From QHBQ01 sp038230695 (GTDB lineage Bacteria; Chloroflexota; Chloroflexia; QHBQ01), in the NCBI GenBank assembly GCA_038230695.1, contig JBBRMT010000052.1, forward strand, positions 1-21,913: a DNA stretch of 21,913 nucleotides, written 5' to 3'. How positions within the stretch are numbered: the first letter of the stretch is position 1; each line of letters begins with the position of its first letter. This document shows positions 15,591-21,913 of the stretch, piece by piece. Under the pieces are notes generated by a model. It was not told the DNA's origin. It saw only the letters and a list, made by a program, of their open reading frames with translations, and searched no databases. The translations under genes were made by a program, and so were the position numbers.

Positions 15591-18347
15591 TTAATCAGCT
15601 AGGTGGGGATTGATGGCAGGCTGCCGCAACCTTATTCGTCCGCCGAATATTAGTAGAGCAGCGGCCAGCAGCAGCCCCAGCGCCATTGCGCCCAGCCCTA
15701 CCCACCAGATGCGCGGGGTGAAACTCATCGTGATGATGTGCTGGCCGGGGGTGACGCGCACGGCGCGGAAGGCGTAGTTGGCTCGCACGATGGTGGCGGG
15801 CTGCCTGTCCAGTGTCGCGCTCCAGCCGGGGTAGTATACATCGGTCAGCACCAGATAGCCATCCTGCTTCACCGTTGTGCTAATCGTCACCTGGTTGGGG
15901 CTATAGTCTGTGATGGTGGTCGCCTCGCCGGTTTCGGGGTTCGCGCCATCGGTCTCGTTGTAGCGGCTGCTGATCGCCATCGTGCCGCTCAACACATCGC
16001 CACTATCCAACGCCAGCGAGCGGCGGGGATTGAAGCTGGAGTCAGTGACTAGCGCGAATTGCCTGGCCGCATCCGGCTCGACTACGCTGCTGTGGACGAT
16101 GTAGGCGCGGGCGAAAGCGTTGAGGTTGCGATAGATAGTCAGCCCAGTCGTCTCGCTATACACGGCGCGGAGCGGATTGTCGCTGTTGAAGCCAGCGCCG
16201 ATCAGCGTCCGCGTATCAGTCATACCCACCACGTACTTGATGTTCATCATGCTGTAGAGGTTACTGGTGCGATCTTGCCGTGCTTTAAGGTATAGCTGGT
16301 CGTAGCGGGCGGGTTTGAGCGGGTTGTAGATACCGCTGGCATCCTGCAAGCCGTAGAGTTCCGCCAGGCTGGGTTGCCACAGGTTGCCCACGCCGGTGTC
16401 GCTGTCAATGCGAAACTGGCTGGCATCGCTTTGCAGCAGCTTGACCGCTGCAGGGTGCTGGAAGCCGCTGGTGTTATCAGTGGTGGTGGGGTTGAAGGCA
16501 GCATTGACACTGAATAGGTCAATTATAAACACCGCCAGCAGCATCGTCACCAACCATCGTACCCCTTGCGCTGCCGTCGCGGGGGCAATTGCCACACTGC
16601 GGGCATACCAGACCAACCCCGCGAAAGCAGCCAGCCAGACGATCAGCATTATCAGGTCGTTGGCGAAGGGGATGCTGCGTTCGATATTAGTACCTTCCGT
16701 CACCCGCGCCAGGAAGATGGGCAAGGCAACACCCGCAATCACCCCTGCGCAGGCTAGCAGCACGAAAGTGATACGGCGGAGTAGGATAGTAGCCTGTATA
16801 TCCTGCGCCCACTCAAACAGCCGCGCCGCGCCGAATGCAGCCAGCGTTGCAGTGGCGAAGCCAAACGGTAGCAGCAGCCGCCCCACCGAGCGGAACTTGT
16901 CCCACTCCGGCAAGACGCTGAACAGCCAACCGAACAGCGTCACCCCACCGCCCAGGGTGAGCAGCAAGCTGATGATGGCGAGCGCAGCAAAGAACCAGCG
17001 GCTATCCCGTCCCACGCCTGAGATAAACCTCTCCTCCGATCGGGAGGGGCTGACATTATTCCCCTCCCACCGGGAGGGGCTGGGGGTGGGCCGCCCGACG
17101 AACGCCAGTGCGACCAGCAACAGGGTGATAACTCCACCATAAGCCCAGGTTTCGGTGCTGGCCCAGTTGCCCAGGCTCCAGTAGCTCTGCGGGTTGCTGC
17201 CCCATACGTGCGGCAACACCGTCCACAGCAGGCCGATCGGCTGGGTGGTAAAGTCGGTGGCCGCCTGGTTATAGCTGATGCCCGCCCGCACCGACTGGTT
17301 GCCCAGTTCGTTCGACAACAGCAGTTGCGGCGCGGCGATCAGCCCAAACACCACCGCTGCCACAATCGGCGAGATGATCAGGCGGGCAATTTCGCTCATG
17401 GCGTTGGATGCAACCCCACCCCCCATTTCGGAGGAGGTTTGGGCCGAGGGCGTACGATACGCGCCGAACAGCAGCCACAGCCACCACAGCCCCACCGTAA
17501 GCGCGACGTAGAAGAATATCTGAGCGTGACCACCCAGCGCCGACATTGCCAGGGCCAGTCCCGTCACCGCTGCCCAGCGCAGGCTATCGCGCTCGGTGGC
17601 CAGCTTTGCCCCCAGCATCGCCAGCGGCAGCCAGCTAGCCACCGGCACCATCGGCACATGGCCGAAATGGGCGGTCATGAACCCGCAACAGGCGAAGGCC
17701 AACCCACCCAGTACGCAGGCGGCGCGATGCAGGCCGAAGCCGTGGCGCAGGAAGGCGTACATGAAGGTGGCAGCCAGCGCATAATGAAAGATGACCAGCA
17801 GTTCAAGCGTTCCGTAGCTGAACTGCCCAAGCCAGAGAGTGAGCAGAGTGGGTGGATAGAGCGCGGCGGTCTGGATGTCGGCGGCGTAGGGCATACCGGC
17901 GTAGAGGCTGGGATTCCAGAAGGGGAAGATGCCCGCCTGTAGGCTGCGGCTGGCAAAACTGTAAAGGGGATAGTAGAAAGAGGTGAAATCGCCACCGCCC
18001 AGCGGCAGCCAGACATTGTTCTGGAACAGCGGCTGCCAGAAGAAGCCGATAATCGCGGCAACGATGCCACCCACCGCCAGCACGTCGCGCTCATAGCCGA
18101 CGACTGGGTGCTGAGTGCTGAGTGCTGAGTTGGTGTAATCACCCACCCCCTGCCCCTCCCGATGGGAGGGGAGATTGGCAGACTCCTCCCCCATCGGGGG
18201 AGGCTGGGAGGGGGTATGCGGTTGGGAAGGGGTCCGTGTCCTCCTGCTCCACCACCAGGCCAGCGCGTAGCTAATCGCGCCCAGGGCGATGAGCAGCAAC
18301 GCCAGTGTTGGTGACATCAGGCGGGCGATCTGCACTTGATCAGCCAA
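15591..18347 (-). CDS. yfhO: YfhO-family multi-pass membrane protein carrying in-frame repeat insertions
   Basis: The 918-aa protein has about a dozen membrane helices. Family features include GDFTSFYYPLYSF and FWNPSLYAGMPYAAD (about residues 117-154, extracytoplasmic loop), GHAQIFFYVAL (~271) and a soluble C-terminal region, GYLVLTDVYYPGW, before a final helix. YfhO relatives are implicated in glycosylation of envelope polymers such as lipoteichoic acid, acting with a lipid-linked sugar outside the membrane. The TTG start at 18347 overlaps the stop of the flippase-like gene by 8 nt (TTGGCTGA) with GAGGGAG upstream; an ATG at 18317 is the alternative. Residues ~44-81, ~298-311 and ~420-446 (PSHREGQG, TSSEMGGG, PSPSRWEG) are encoded by GC-rich palindromic repeats and a heptad repeat, so they are probably late insertions into loops. 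It is last in an operon with a glycosyltransferase and a flippase-like gene. Confidence 0.9.
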   Translation of the reverse strand: MADQVQIARLMSPTLALLLIALGAISYALAWWWSRRTRTPSQPHTPSQPPPMGEESANLPSHREGQGVGDYTNSALSTQHPVVGYERDVLAVGGIVAAIIGFFWQPLFQNNVWLPLGGGDFTSFYYPLYSFASRSLQAGIFPFWNPSLYAGMPYAADIQTAALYPPTLLTLWLGQFSYGTLELLVIFHYALAATFMYAFLRHGFGLHRAACVLGGLAFACCGFMTAHFGHVPMVPVASWLPLAMLGAKLATERDSLRWAAVTGLALAMSALGGHAQIFFYVALTVGLWWLWLLFGAYRTPSAQTSSEMGGGVASNAMSEIARLIISPIVAAVVFGLIAAPQLLLSNELGNQSVRAGISYNQAATDFTTQPIGLLWTVLPHVWGSNPQSYWSLGNWASTETWAYGGVITLLLVALAFVGRPTPSPSRWEGNNVSPSRSEERFISGVGRDSRWFFAALAIISLLLTLGGGVTLFGWLFSVLPEWDKFRSVGRLLLPFGFATATLAAFGAARLFEWAQDIQATILLRRITFVLLACAGVIAGVALPIFLARVTEGTNIERSIPFANDLIMLIVWLAAFAGLVWYARSVAIAPATAAQGVRWLVTMLLAVFIIDLFSVNAAFNPTTTDNTSGFQHPAAVKLLQSDASQFRIDSDTGVGNLWQPSLAELYGLQDASGIYNPLKPARYDQLYLKARQDRTSNLYSMMNIKYVVGMTDTRTLIGAGFNSDNPLRAVYSETTGLTIYRNLNAFARAYIVHSSVVEPDAARQFALVTDSSFNPRRSLALDSGDVLSGTMAISSRYNETDGANPETGEATTITDYSPNQVTISTTVKQDGYLVLTDVYYPGWSATLDRQPATIVRANYAFRAVRVTPGQHIITMSFTPRIWWVGLGAMALGLLLAAALLIFGGRIRLRQPAINPHLAD
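17011..17091. repeat. GC-rich palindromic element inside yfhO, copy B
   Basis: Contains CCCCTCCC (17061-17068) and GGGAGGGG (17072-17079) around ACC, plus a second arm CTCTCCTCCGATCGGGAGGG near 17029-17048. It is followed by CTGGGGGTGGG, as in copy A. It is translated in frame as GRPTPSPSRWEGNNVSPSRS. Confidence 0.8.
17411..17450. repeat. Degenerate GC-rich palindromic element inside yfhO, copy C
   Basis: ACCCCACCCCCCATTTCGG followed by AGGAGGTTTGGG resembles one arm of copy A (CCTCCCCCATCGGGGGAGG, then CTGGG) with several changes. It is translated as TSSEMGGGVASN. The match is partial. Confidence 0.5.
18108..18130. repeat. GAGTGCT heptanucleotide tandem repeat inside yfhO
   Basis: About 3.3 units of GAGTGCT (ACTCAGC on the minus strand), translated as SALSTQH near residue 77. 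The identical unit occurs at 20082-20113 in the first gene of the same operon. Confidence 0.85.
18142..18217. repeat. GC-rich palindromic element inside yfhO, copy A (two inverted arms)
   Basis: CCCCTCCC-GAT-GGGAGGGG (18153-18171) and CCTCCCCC-ATC-GGGGGAGG (18185-18203) are two palindromes arranged as inverted copies, with ACCC-rich ends on both sides. It is translated in frame as part of the yfhO N-terminal loop (MGEESANLPSHREGQGVG). Confidence 0.85.
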
Positions 18348-19380
18348 GCCCGTGCGCTCCCTCTTGGGTAGGCGCGGGTGGCGGTTCGCTGCTGGCGGTG
18401 GTCAGCTTGCTCCAACTAAGCCCTTCGCGCAGCATCACGATGAAGCCAACCACCACCAGCGGGCCAAAACCGATGATGTGCAGCACCACGGTGAAGGCCG
18501 TAACCAGACTCATGTTGGTCATGCCAAACACCACGGTCATGACCTTGGTGACGATAAACTCGAACGGCCCCACCCCGCCAGGGGTTGGCACTGACAAGCC
18601 GAGGTTGAATAGCACGGTGAGCAGCACGCTGGCAGTGATCGCCGGAACCGGCAGGTGGAAAGCAATTATCACCGTGTAGGTGGTGCCGATGTTCATTACC
18701 CAGGTGAAGAACGACCAGAAGATTAGCGCGGGGGCGAGGCGGATGTTGGCAAGCGGGGTTAGGCCATTGATGACCTGGGTGACAACTCCCATCACTGCGT
18801 TGCCCAGTTTGGCGGGCAACCGTTGCGCCAGTGCGCCTGTAAGCCGATGCGCCAGCGCCGGTTTGGCTGCGAGGATCACTATCACGATGAAGAGCGCCAC
18901 GATTATAGCAGTCAGCGCTTGTACTGGCCCAGATAGCTCGGCGGGCAGCCCGGCGAAGGGCAACACCAGCGCCAGGATTATTACCAGGGTGAGGATGTCC
19001 AGCACCTTCTCGACAAAGATAGTGCTGAGGATACGTACCTTGCTGATGCCGGTTGTCTCGCCAATGTAGTAGGCGCGGATGACTTCGCCAGGGCGGGCGG
19101 GCAACGCAGTGTTGAACAGATAGCTGATCAGCAAGCCATTCGTTAGCTTGCCCAGTGGCGGCTTGTCGGGGTAGAGCAGCACCTGGTGGCGGAACACCTT
19201 GCCCGCAATGGTCAGCCAGAAGGGGATAATGGTGAGGATGATCCACAGCCAGTCAATATCGCCCATGCTGGTCCATACCAACGCCCAGTCAATCTTCTGC
19301 CCGGCAAAGGCGAGATAGAGGCTGAGGATACTGAGCAGGATGCCGCCCCAGATGACCAGCGTTTTGAGGTTAACTTTCAT
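18340..19380 (-). CDS. Flippase-like / LPG-synthase TM-domain membrane protein (YbhN/AglD type)
   Basis: The 346-aa protein has about eight membrane helices. Family motifs are LPARPGEVIRAYYIGE (93-108), the ExxLD-like VEKVLDILT (123-131) and SVPTPGGVGPFE near 265-277. Related proteins are the transmembrane half of lysyl-phosphatidylglycerol synthases and the 'flippase-like' AglD/YbhN group; without the cytosolic aminoacyl-transferase domain they are usually annotated as putative lipid flippases. It probably works in the cytoplasmic membrane on a lipid-linked precursor. The start ATG at 19380 overlaps the upstream glycosyltransferase by 11 nt, and the stop overlaps the yfhO start, so all three are coupled. 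The Pro-rich tail (EPPPAPTQEG) may also derive from a local repeat. The transport activity is inference. Confidence 0.88.
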   Translation of the reverse strand: MKVNLKTLVIWGGILLSILSLYLAFAGQKIDWALVWTSMGDIDWLWIILTIIPFWLTIAGKVFRHQVLLYPDKPPLGKLTNGLLISYLFNTALPARPGEVIRAYYIGETTGISKVRILSTIFVEKVLDILTLVIILALVLPFAGLPAELSGPVQALTAIIVALFIVIVILAAKPALAHRLTGALAQRLPAKLGNAVMGVVTQVINGLTPLANIRLAPALIFWSFFTWVMNIGTTYTVIIAFHLPVPAITASVLLTVLFNLGLSVPTPGGVGPFEFIVTKVMTVVFGMTNMSLVTAFTVVLHIIGFGPLVVVGFIVMLREGLSWSKLTTASSEPPPAPTQEGAHGLG

Positions 19381-20134
19381 ATTTGGCTGCCAACTCCTGC
19401 GCCCGGCGTACCGAGGCGTGGATCAAGTTGCTCTGCACCAGGTTCCAGTTGGGTCGCTCCTGATAATCCATGTGGTAGACAATGTGCTGCCTATCCACCA
19501 CCGCGCTGCGGCCCATAGCGGGAAGCAGGGCGCTGAGGAAGGCGATGTCCCAGGTCTTGACCCCCTCGCCGCCCGCATCCAGCGTATCGAGCGAGCTTGA
19601 ATAGTAGTCGAGCAGCGCGGCGCGTACCCGCGCATCCTGGCGGATAACCCCACCCGGTGAGTAATGATTCTCGCCCAGTTCCTCGAAGGCCGCTTTGGGG
19701 GTGGCGATGTTCACGCAGTAGGGCGCATAGTAGCCGTAGTTAGGATTAGCGGCGATGTAATCGCTGATGCGCTGGAAGGCCAGCCCCGGCATCACTATAT
19801 CGTCGTCCATTAGCACGATATGGGGGCCGGTCAGGTTCTGCAAGAGGGTCAGCCGTCCCGCGCTGAAGTTGCGCTGCGCCTGGCGGGTGCGCTCGTAGCT
19901 GCATTGCACCCCCCGATCGAAAGCAAGGCGCAGGGCGGCCACCACATCGTCGCGGCGCACCACCGCCGTCTCGCCCGTATCCACGATGTGTATACGCACG
20001 CCGGGGGTCTCCTGGGTGATCATACTGAGCAAAGTCAGGCCCAGGGTCGGCTTGCCTCGCGTCAGCACGCCCACTTCTATCGAGTGCTGAGTGCTGAGTG
20101 CTGAGTGCTGAGTTGTTATAGTATCTTCAGTCAT
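19370..20134 (-). CDS. GT2-family-like glycosyltransferase, first gene of the flippase/YfhO operon
   Basis: The 254-aa GT-A-type protein has VGVLTRGKPTLGLTLLSM (21-38), IHIVDTGE (48-55), and the DxD metal/nucleotide-binding motif VLMDDDIVMPG (107-117), followed by an acceptor-side region with GGEGVKTWDIAFLS. It likely adds a sugar from a nucleotide donor to a lipid or surface-polymer acceptor at the membrane face. The ATG at 20134 has no ribosome-binding site; the promoter's predicted start lies only about 5-6 nt upstream, so the message looks leaderless. Residues 8-17 (TQHSALSTQH) come from a GAGTGCT heptad repeat that extended or replaced the original N-terminus. A GTG near codon 21 is a weaker alternative start. 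It is coupled to the flippase-like gene. Confidence 0.82.
   Translation of the reverse strand: MTEDTITTQHSALSTQHSIEVGVLTRGKPTLGLTLLSMITQETPGVRIHIVDTGETAVVRRDDVVAALRLAFDRGVQCSYERTRQAQRNFSAGRLTLLQNLTGPHIVLMDDDIVMPGLAFQRISDYIAANPNYGYYAPYCVNIATPKAAFEELGENHYSPGGVIRQDARVRAALLDYYSSSLDTLDAGGEGVKTWDIAFLSALLPAMGRSAVVDRQHIVYHMDYQERPNWNLVQSNLIHASVRRAQELAAKYES
20082..20113. repeat. GAGTGCT heptanucleotide tandem repeat in the glycosyltransferase 5' end
   Basis: Four full units of GAGTGCT plus GAGT, exact. It lies in codons 8-17 of the glycosyltransferase. Unit-number changes would shift the frame of anything initiated upstream. Confidence 0.92.
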
Positions 20135-20145
20135 TCGTGGAGGCT

Positions 20146-20174
20146 AGCATAACAAAGGTGGGGATTGATGTCAA
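20146..20174 (-). promoter_or_regulatory. Promoter of the glycosyltransferase/flippase/yfhO operon
   Basis: On the minus strand TTGACA (20174-20169), 17 bp, then TATGCT (20151-20146). The expected transcription start, near 20139-20140, is almost at the ATG (20134), implying a leaderless mRNA. Confidence 0.7.
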
Positions 20175-20212
20175 GCAAGTAATACCAATTCGCCAAGCAG
20201 GGAGTGTGTTGC

Positions 20213-20237
20213 GTAGGGGCGCACGTCAGTGCGCCCT
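20213..20237 (+). repeat. GTAGGGGCG...CGCCCT hairpin element, copy 3
   Basis: GGGCGCAC (20217-20224) pairs perfectly with GTGCGCCC (20229-20236) around GTCA, flanked by GTAG. It lies between the methyltransferase stop (20262) and the glycosyltransferase promoter. It could act as a weak transcription barrier for the methyltransferase message. Confidence 0.7.
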
Positions 20238-20261
20238 GGTTGATGCTTTCAATTAGAACGC

Positions 20262-21065
20262 CTAGAACGCCGCCCGCGTGATGAAGAACTCCTGGCCCGA
20301 CTCCTGGGCCGTGTCGAAGCTGTCGCCGTATTCCTGCGCCGTCCAGGTGCTTAGTTGAGCGATGGCGCGTGCGAACAGGTCGTCCGGCACTGCCCAGGTG
20401 CTGCTCCATTGGCGGCTGGCGATGTGATCACAGGATTGATGGGGGCTACGGCTGAAGCTAGAGTCAGCGATGGCGCTGGTCTCCACCGTTTTCGCCCCTA
20501 GCTCGGTTAGTGCGGTGTTAACCTGTGGTGCAATGCTGTGGCTGCTGGTGGACTTATCGGTGTAGCCCTCGGCGGCCAGCAACTCGCGCCACTTCTCCGT
20601 GACGCGGGTGGCCGCATCGCTCTTGGTGGTGGGGCGGCTGCCTGCGTGGATGATTAGCCCGCCCGCGCCCAGCACGCGACGGCACTCAGCCAACGCCTCG
20701 CGCCAGCGGGGGATCAGGTGGAAGACGTGAACTGCGACGATCGCCGCAAATGCGCCATCCTTGAACGGCACGCGGGTGATGTCTGCCTGCGCCAGCGGGA
20801 AGTTATATTGGCTACGCGCTGCGGCGTTCTCGCGCAGCTTACCCATCATCGGCATAGACAGGTCAACGCCATAGTAGTCGTAGCCACGCTGCTGCAAGGG
20901 GATGGCAATACGCCCGCTGCCAATGCCAATCTCCAGCGCCCGCCCATCAAGCTGACCGAGCGCGGCAGCCAGCGCATCAACTACCTGCACTTCCCGCTCA
21001 GGGTCGAAGCCGCGTGTAGCATCGTAGTAACCCACTGCACGGTCGAAGGCGATCGAGTCGCTCAT
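20262..21065 (-). CDS. Class I SAM-dependent methyltransferase (Methyltransf_11-like)
   Basis: The 267-aa Rossmann-fold enzyme has motif I ALEIGIGSGRIA (43-54), YYGVDLSMPMM (64-74) for the acidic ribose contact, QADITRVPFKDGAF (about 92-105), and VAVHVFHLIPRW followed by RRVLGAGGLI as motifs III/IV. It would methylate an unidentified small molecule. The start ATG at 21065 is preceded by GGGAGG at a short 4-nt spacing. It has its own promoter (21104-21132) and appears monocistronic, ending 127 bp before the glycosyltransferase operon. It is not closely similar to the methyltransferase at 8381-9226 beyond the shared fold. Confidence 0.9.
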   Translation of the reverse strand: MSDSIAFDRAVGYYDATRGFDPEREVQVVDALAAALGQLDGRALEIGIGSGRIAIPLQQRGYDYYGVDLSMPMMGKLRENAAARSQYNFPLAQADITRVPFKDGAFAAIVAVHVFHLIPRWREALAECRRVLGAGGLIIHAGSRPTTKSDAATRVTEKWRELLAAEGYTDKSTSSHSIAPQVNTALTELGAKTVETSAIADSSFSRSPHQSCDHIASRQWSSTWAVPDDLFARAIAQLSTWTAQEYGDSFDTAQESGQEFFITRAAF

Positions 21066-21103
21066 TTTGCCTCCCGCTTCACTGTTTCGTTATGTATAGC
21101 GGT

Positions 21104-21132
21104 ATTATAGCCACTATGTAAGGGGCTTTCAA
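21104..21132 (-). promoter_or_regulatory. Promoter of the methyltransferase gene
   Basis: On the minus strand TTGAAA (21132-21127), 17 bp, then perfect TATAAT (21109-21104), giving a ~32-nt leader. The -35 lies inside a small palindrome GGGCTT-TC-AAGCCC (21123-21136), which could be an operator or merely a hairpin after the upstream gene. Confidence 0.75.
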
Positions 21133-21163
21133 GCCCGTCGGCTTGGTTACGTTGTGGGCAGAC

Positions 21164-21913
21164 TTAGCGATTGAGATATACGGTGCGGGCGTGGTAGAAA
21201 CTGGGGGCGGTGTCGCTGTCGCTGACGGTATAGGCAGTCACATAATCGCCGCGCCGCAACCCCACCAGGCTGCCTACCCGCCTGCCGCTGACCAGCGATT
21301 GGTACTGGGTAGCGGCGGTCACCGTAGCGGTGAAGGTTTCGCCATCGTCGGCGGTAAGCTGCAAGCGATTGGCGCTGGGGTTTACCTGGGTTACGCTGCC
21401 CGCCAGCACGTGTTCGTTGGCGGCAACAAGATGAATGGCGGCAACGTTGATGGCGATGGGCATGAAGATCACGTGTGATGCAGCCTGGTAGAAGCTATCT
21501 GCGTAGCCCACCCACACTCGCGCCCCATAGAGGATGAGGTCGTCGCCCGCTTTCAGGTCGGCGCTGCTGATCGGCTGGCCGAGCCGATCGAGGCGGGTGG
21601 CGGGGCTGATTACCACCTTGATATAACCGAACTGCGTGACCAGGGCGAGGATATTGCCATCGCTTCCACGAGCAACGAAGCTGGCGGCAATGGCCTGCAA
21701 ACCGAGGGGATTGGCATCGCTGGCTTCGATAGAGAATGGGGCGGGGCCGATGCTCACCTGGTTGACTGTGGCGTTGTATCCATCGCCCAGACCAAAGAGG
21801 CGGCGCAGCAGGGTATCTTCATTCTGCGCGGCGCTGTTGTTAGTCGGTTTGGTAAGCTGGCCGATGAAGTCCTGCGCCTGGAACTGGGTGAGCCGCACCG
21901 TAGCATTGCTGCC
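21164..21913 (-). CDS. Probable secreted protein with two DUF5666-like beta segments (5' end beyond window)
   Basis: The frame stays open through the right edge of the window, so the gene is partial; 249 residues are visible. A first segment, ILALVTQFGYIKVVISPAT followed by DLKAGDDLILYGAR, and a second, LAGSVTQVNPSANRLQLT followed by VGLRRGDYVTAY, both show the DUF5666 pattern: G-V-V at the start, a 'T' strand pair, then 'LxxGDxV'. This suggests two tandem OB-like beta barrels typical of secreted bacterial proteins, but the family match is by eye. No signal peptide is visible because the N-terminus is missing. The stop at 21164 is followed by the methyltransferase promoter, so it ends its own unit. 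The function is unknown. Confidence 0.6.
   Translation of the reverse strand, partial: GSNATVRLTQFQAQDFIGQLTKPTNNSAAQNEDTLLRRLFGLGDGYNATVNQVSIGPAPFSIEASDANPLGLQAIAASFVARGSDGNILALVTQFGYIKVVISPATRLDRLGQPISSADLKAGDDLILYGARVWVGYADSFYQAASHVIFMPIAINVAAIHLVAANEHVLAGSVTQVNPSANRLQLTADDGETFTATVTAATQYQSLVSGRRVGSLVGLRRGDYVTAYTVSDSDTAPSFYHARTVYLNR

Noticed and set aside
16384..17942. Long plus-strand open frames (252 and 244 codons) opposite yfhO
   Set aside because: Composition is low-complexity Ser/Arg/Gln-rich and lacks a ribosome-binding site; these are shadows of the membrane-protein codons.
18416..19246. 276-codon second minus-strand frame overlapping the flippase-like gene
   Set aside because: The other frame shows membrane helices and family motifs; this one is Arg/His/Pro-rich with no domain.

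Overview
The window is 21.9 kb of moderately high-GC bacterial chromosome, most likely from the Chloroflexota. That placement is inference. It rests on gene content and style: a F420/PPOX-type domain, a large HTH-STAND-WD40 protein, and a secreted glycosidase whose N-terminal domain has the 'FERRVLTY...MGNIGQHY' style I associate with Chloroflexota exoproteins. Frequent TTG/GTG starts and many small dispersed repeats fit too. No 16S rRNA, tRNA, CRISPR array or transposase was seen, and no intergenic stretch exceeds about 300 bp.

Layout. The left edge holds the C-terminal part of the chromosome-segregation ATPase Smc (1-1803, +), then a membrane-anchored amphipathic-repeat protein (2083-3696, +) closed by a very strong, probably bidirectional terminator (3835-3865). 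Everything to the right is on the minus strand. Read in the direction of transcription from the right edge, it contains: a partial probable secreted protein with two DUF5666-like segments; a lone SAM methyltransferase with a clear promoter; an overlapping three-gene membrane/glycan cluster (GT2-like glycosyltransferase, LPG-synthase/AglD-type flippase-like protein, YfhO-family membrane protein); and a two-gene unit with a textbook promoter (a PPOX-radical SAM/SPASM fusion followed by purine nucleoside phosphorylase). Next come a secreted clan GH-A glycosidase with its own extended -10 promoter, then a tight group of GT2 polyprenyl-phosphate-glycosyltransferase-like protein, acyl-carrier-like protein and methyltransferase. 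Last are a 27-codon leader ORF in the same frame as a 1316-aa XRE/nSTAND/15xWD40 protein, and a small secreted tandem-repeat peptide.

How the genes may work together. Two clusters (8381-10350 and 15591-20134) look like cell-envelope glycan or lipid-linked sugar modification: glycosyltransferases, a flippase-like membrane protein and YfhO, a family linked to glycosylation of surface polymers. The HTH-STAND-WD40 protein is a plausible signal-responsive switch with a DNA-binding output. The purine phosphorylase is housekeeping salvage.

The least ordinary features are: the PPOX-radical SAM fusion with a well-formed internal ribosome-binding site at the junction; the acyl-carrier-like protein that lacks the phosphopantetheine serine; GC-rich palindromic elements translated in frame inside yfhO; heptanucleotide tandem repeats at gene ends; the in-frame leader ORF plus amber stop before the STAND gene; and the apparently leaderless glycosyltransferase mRNA.
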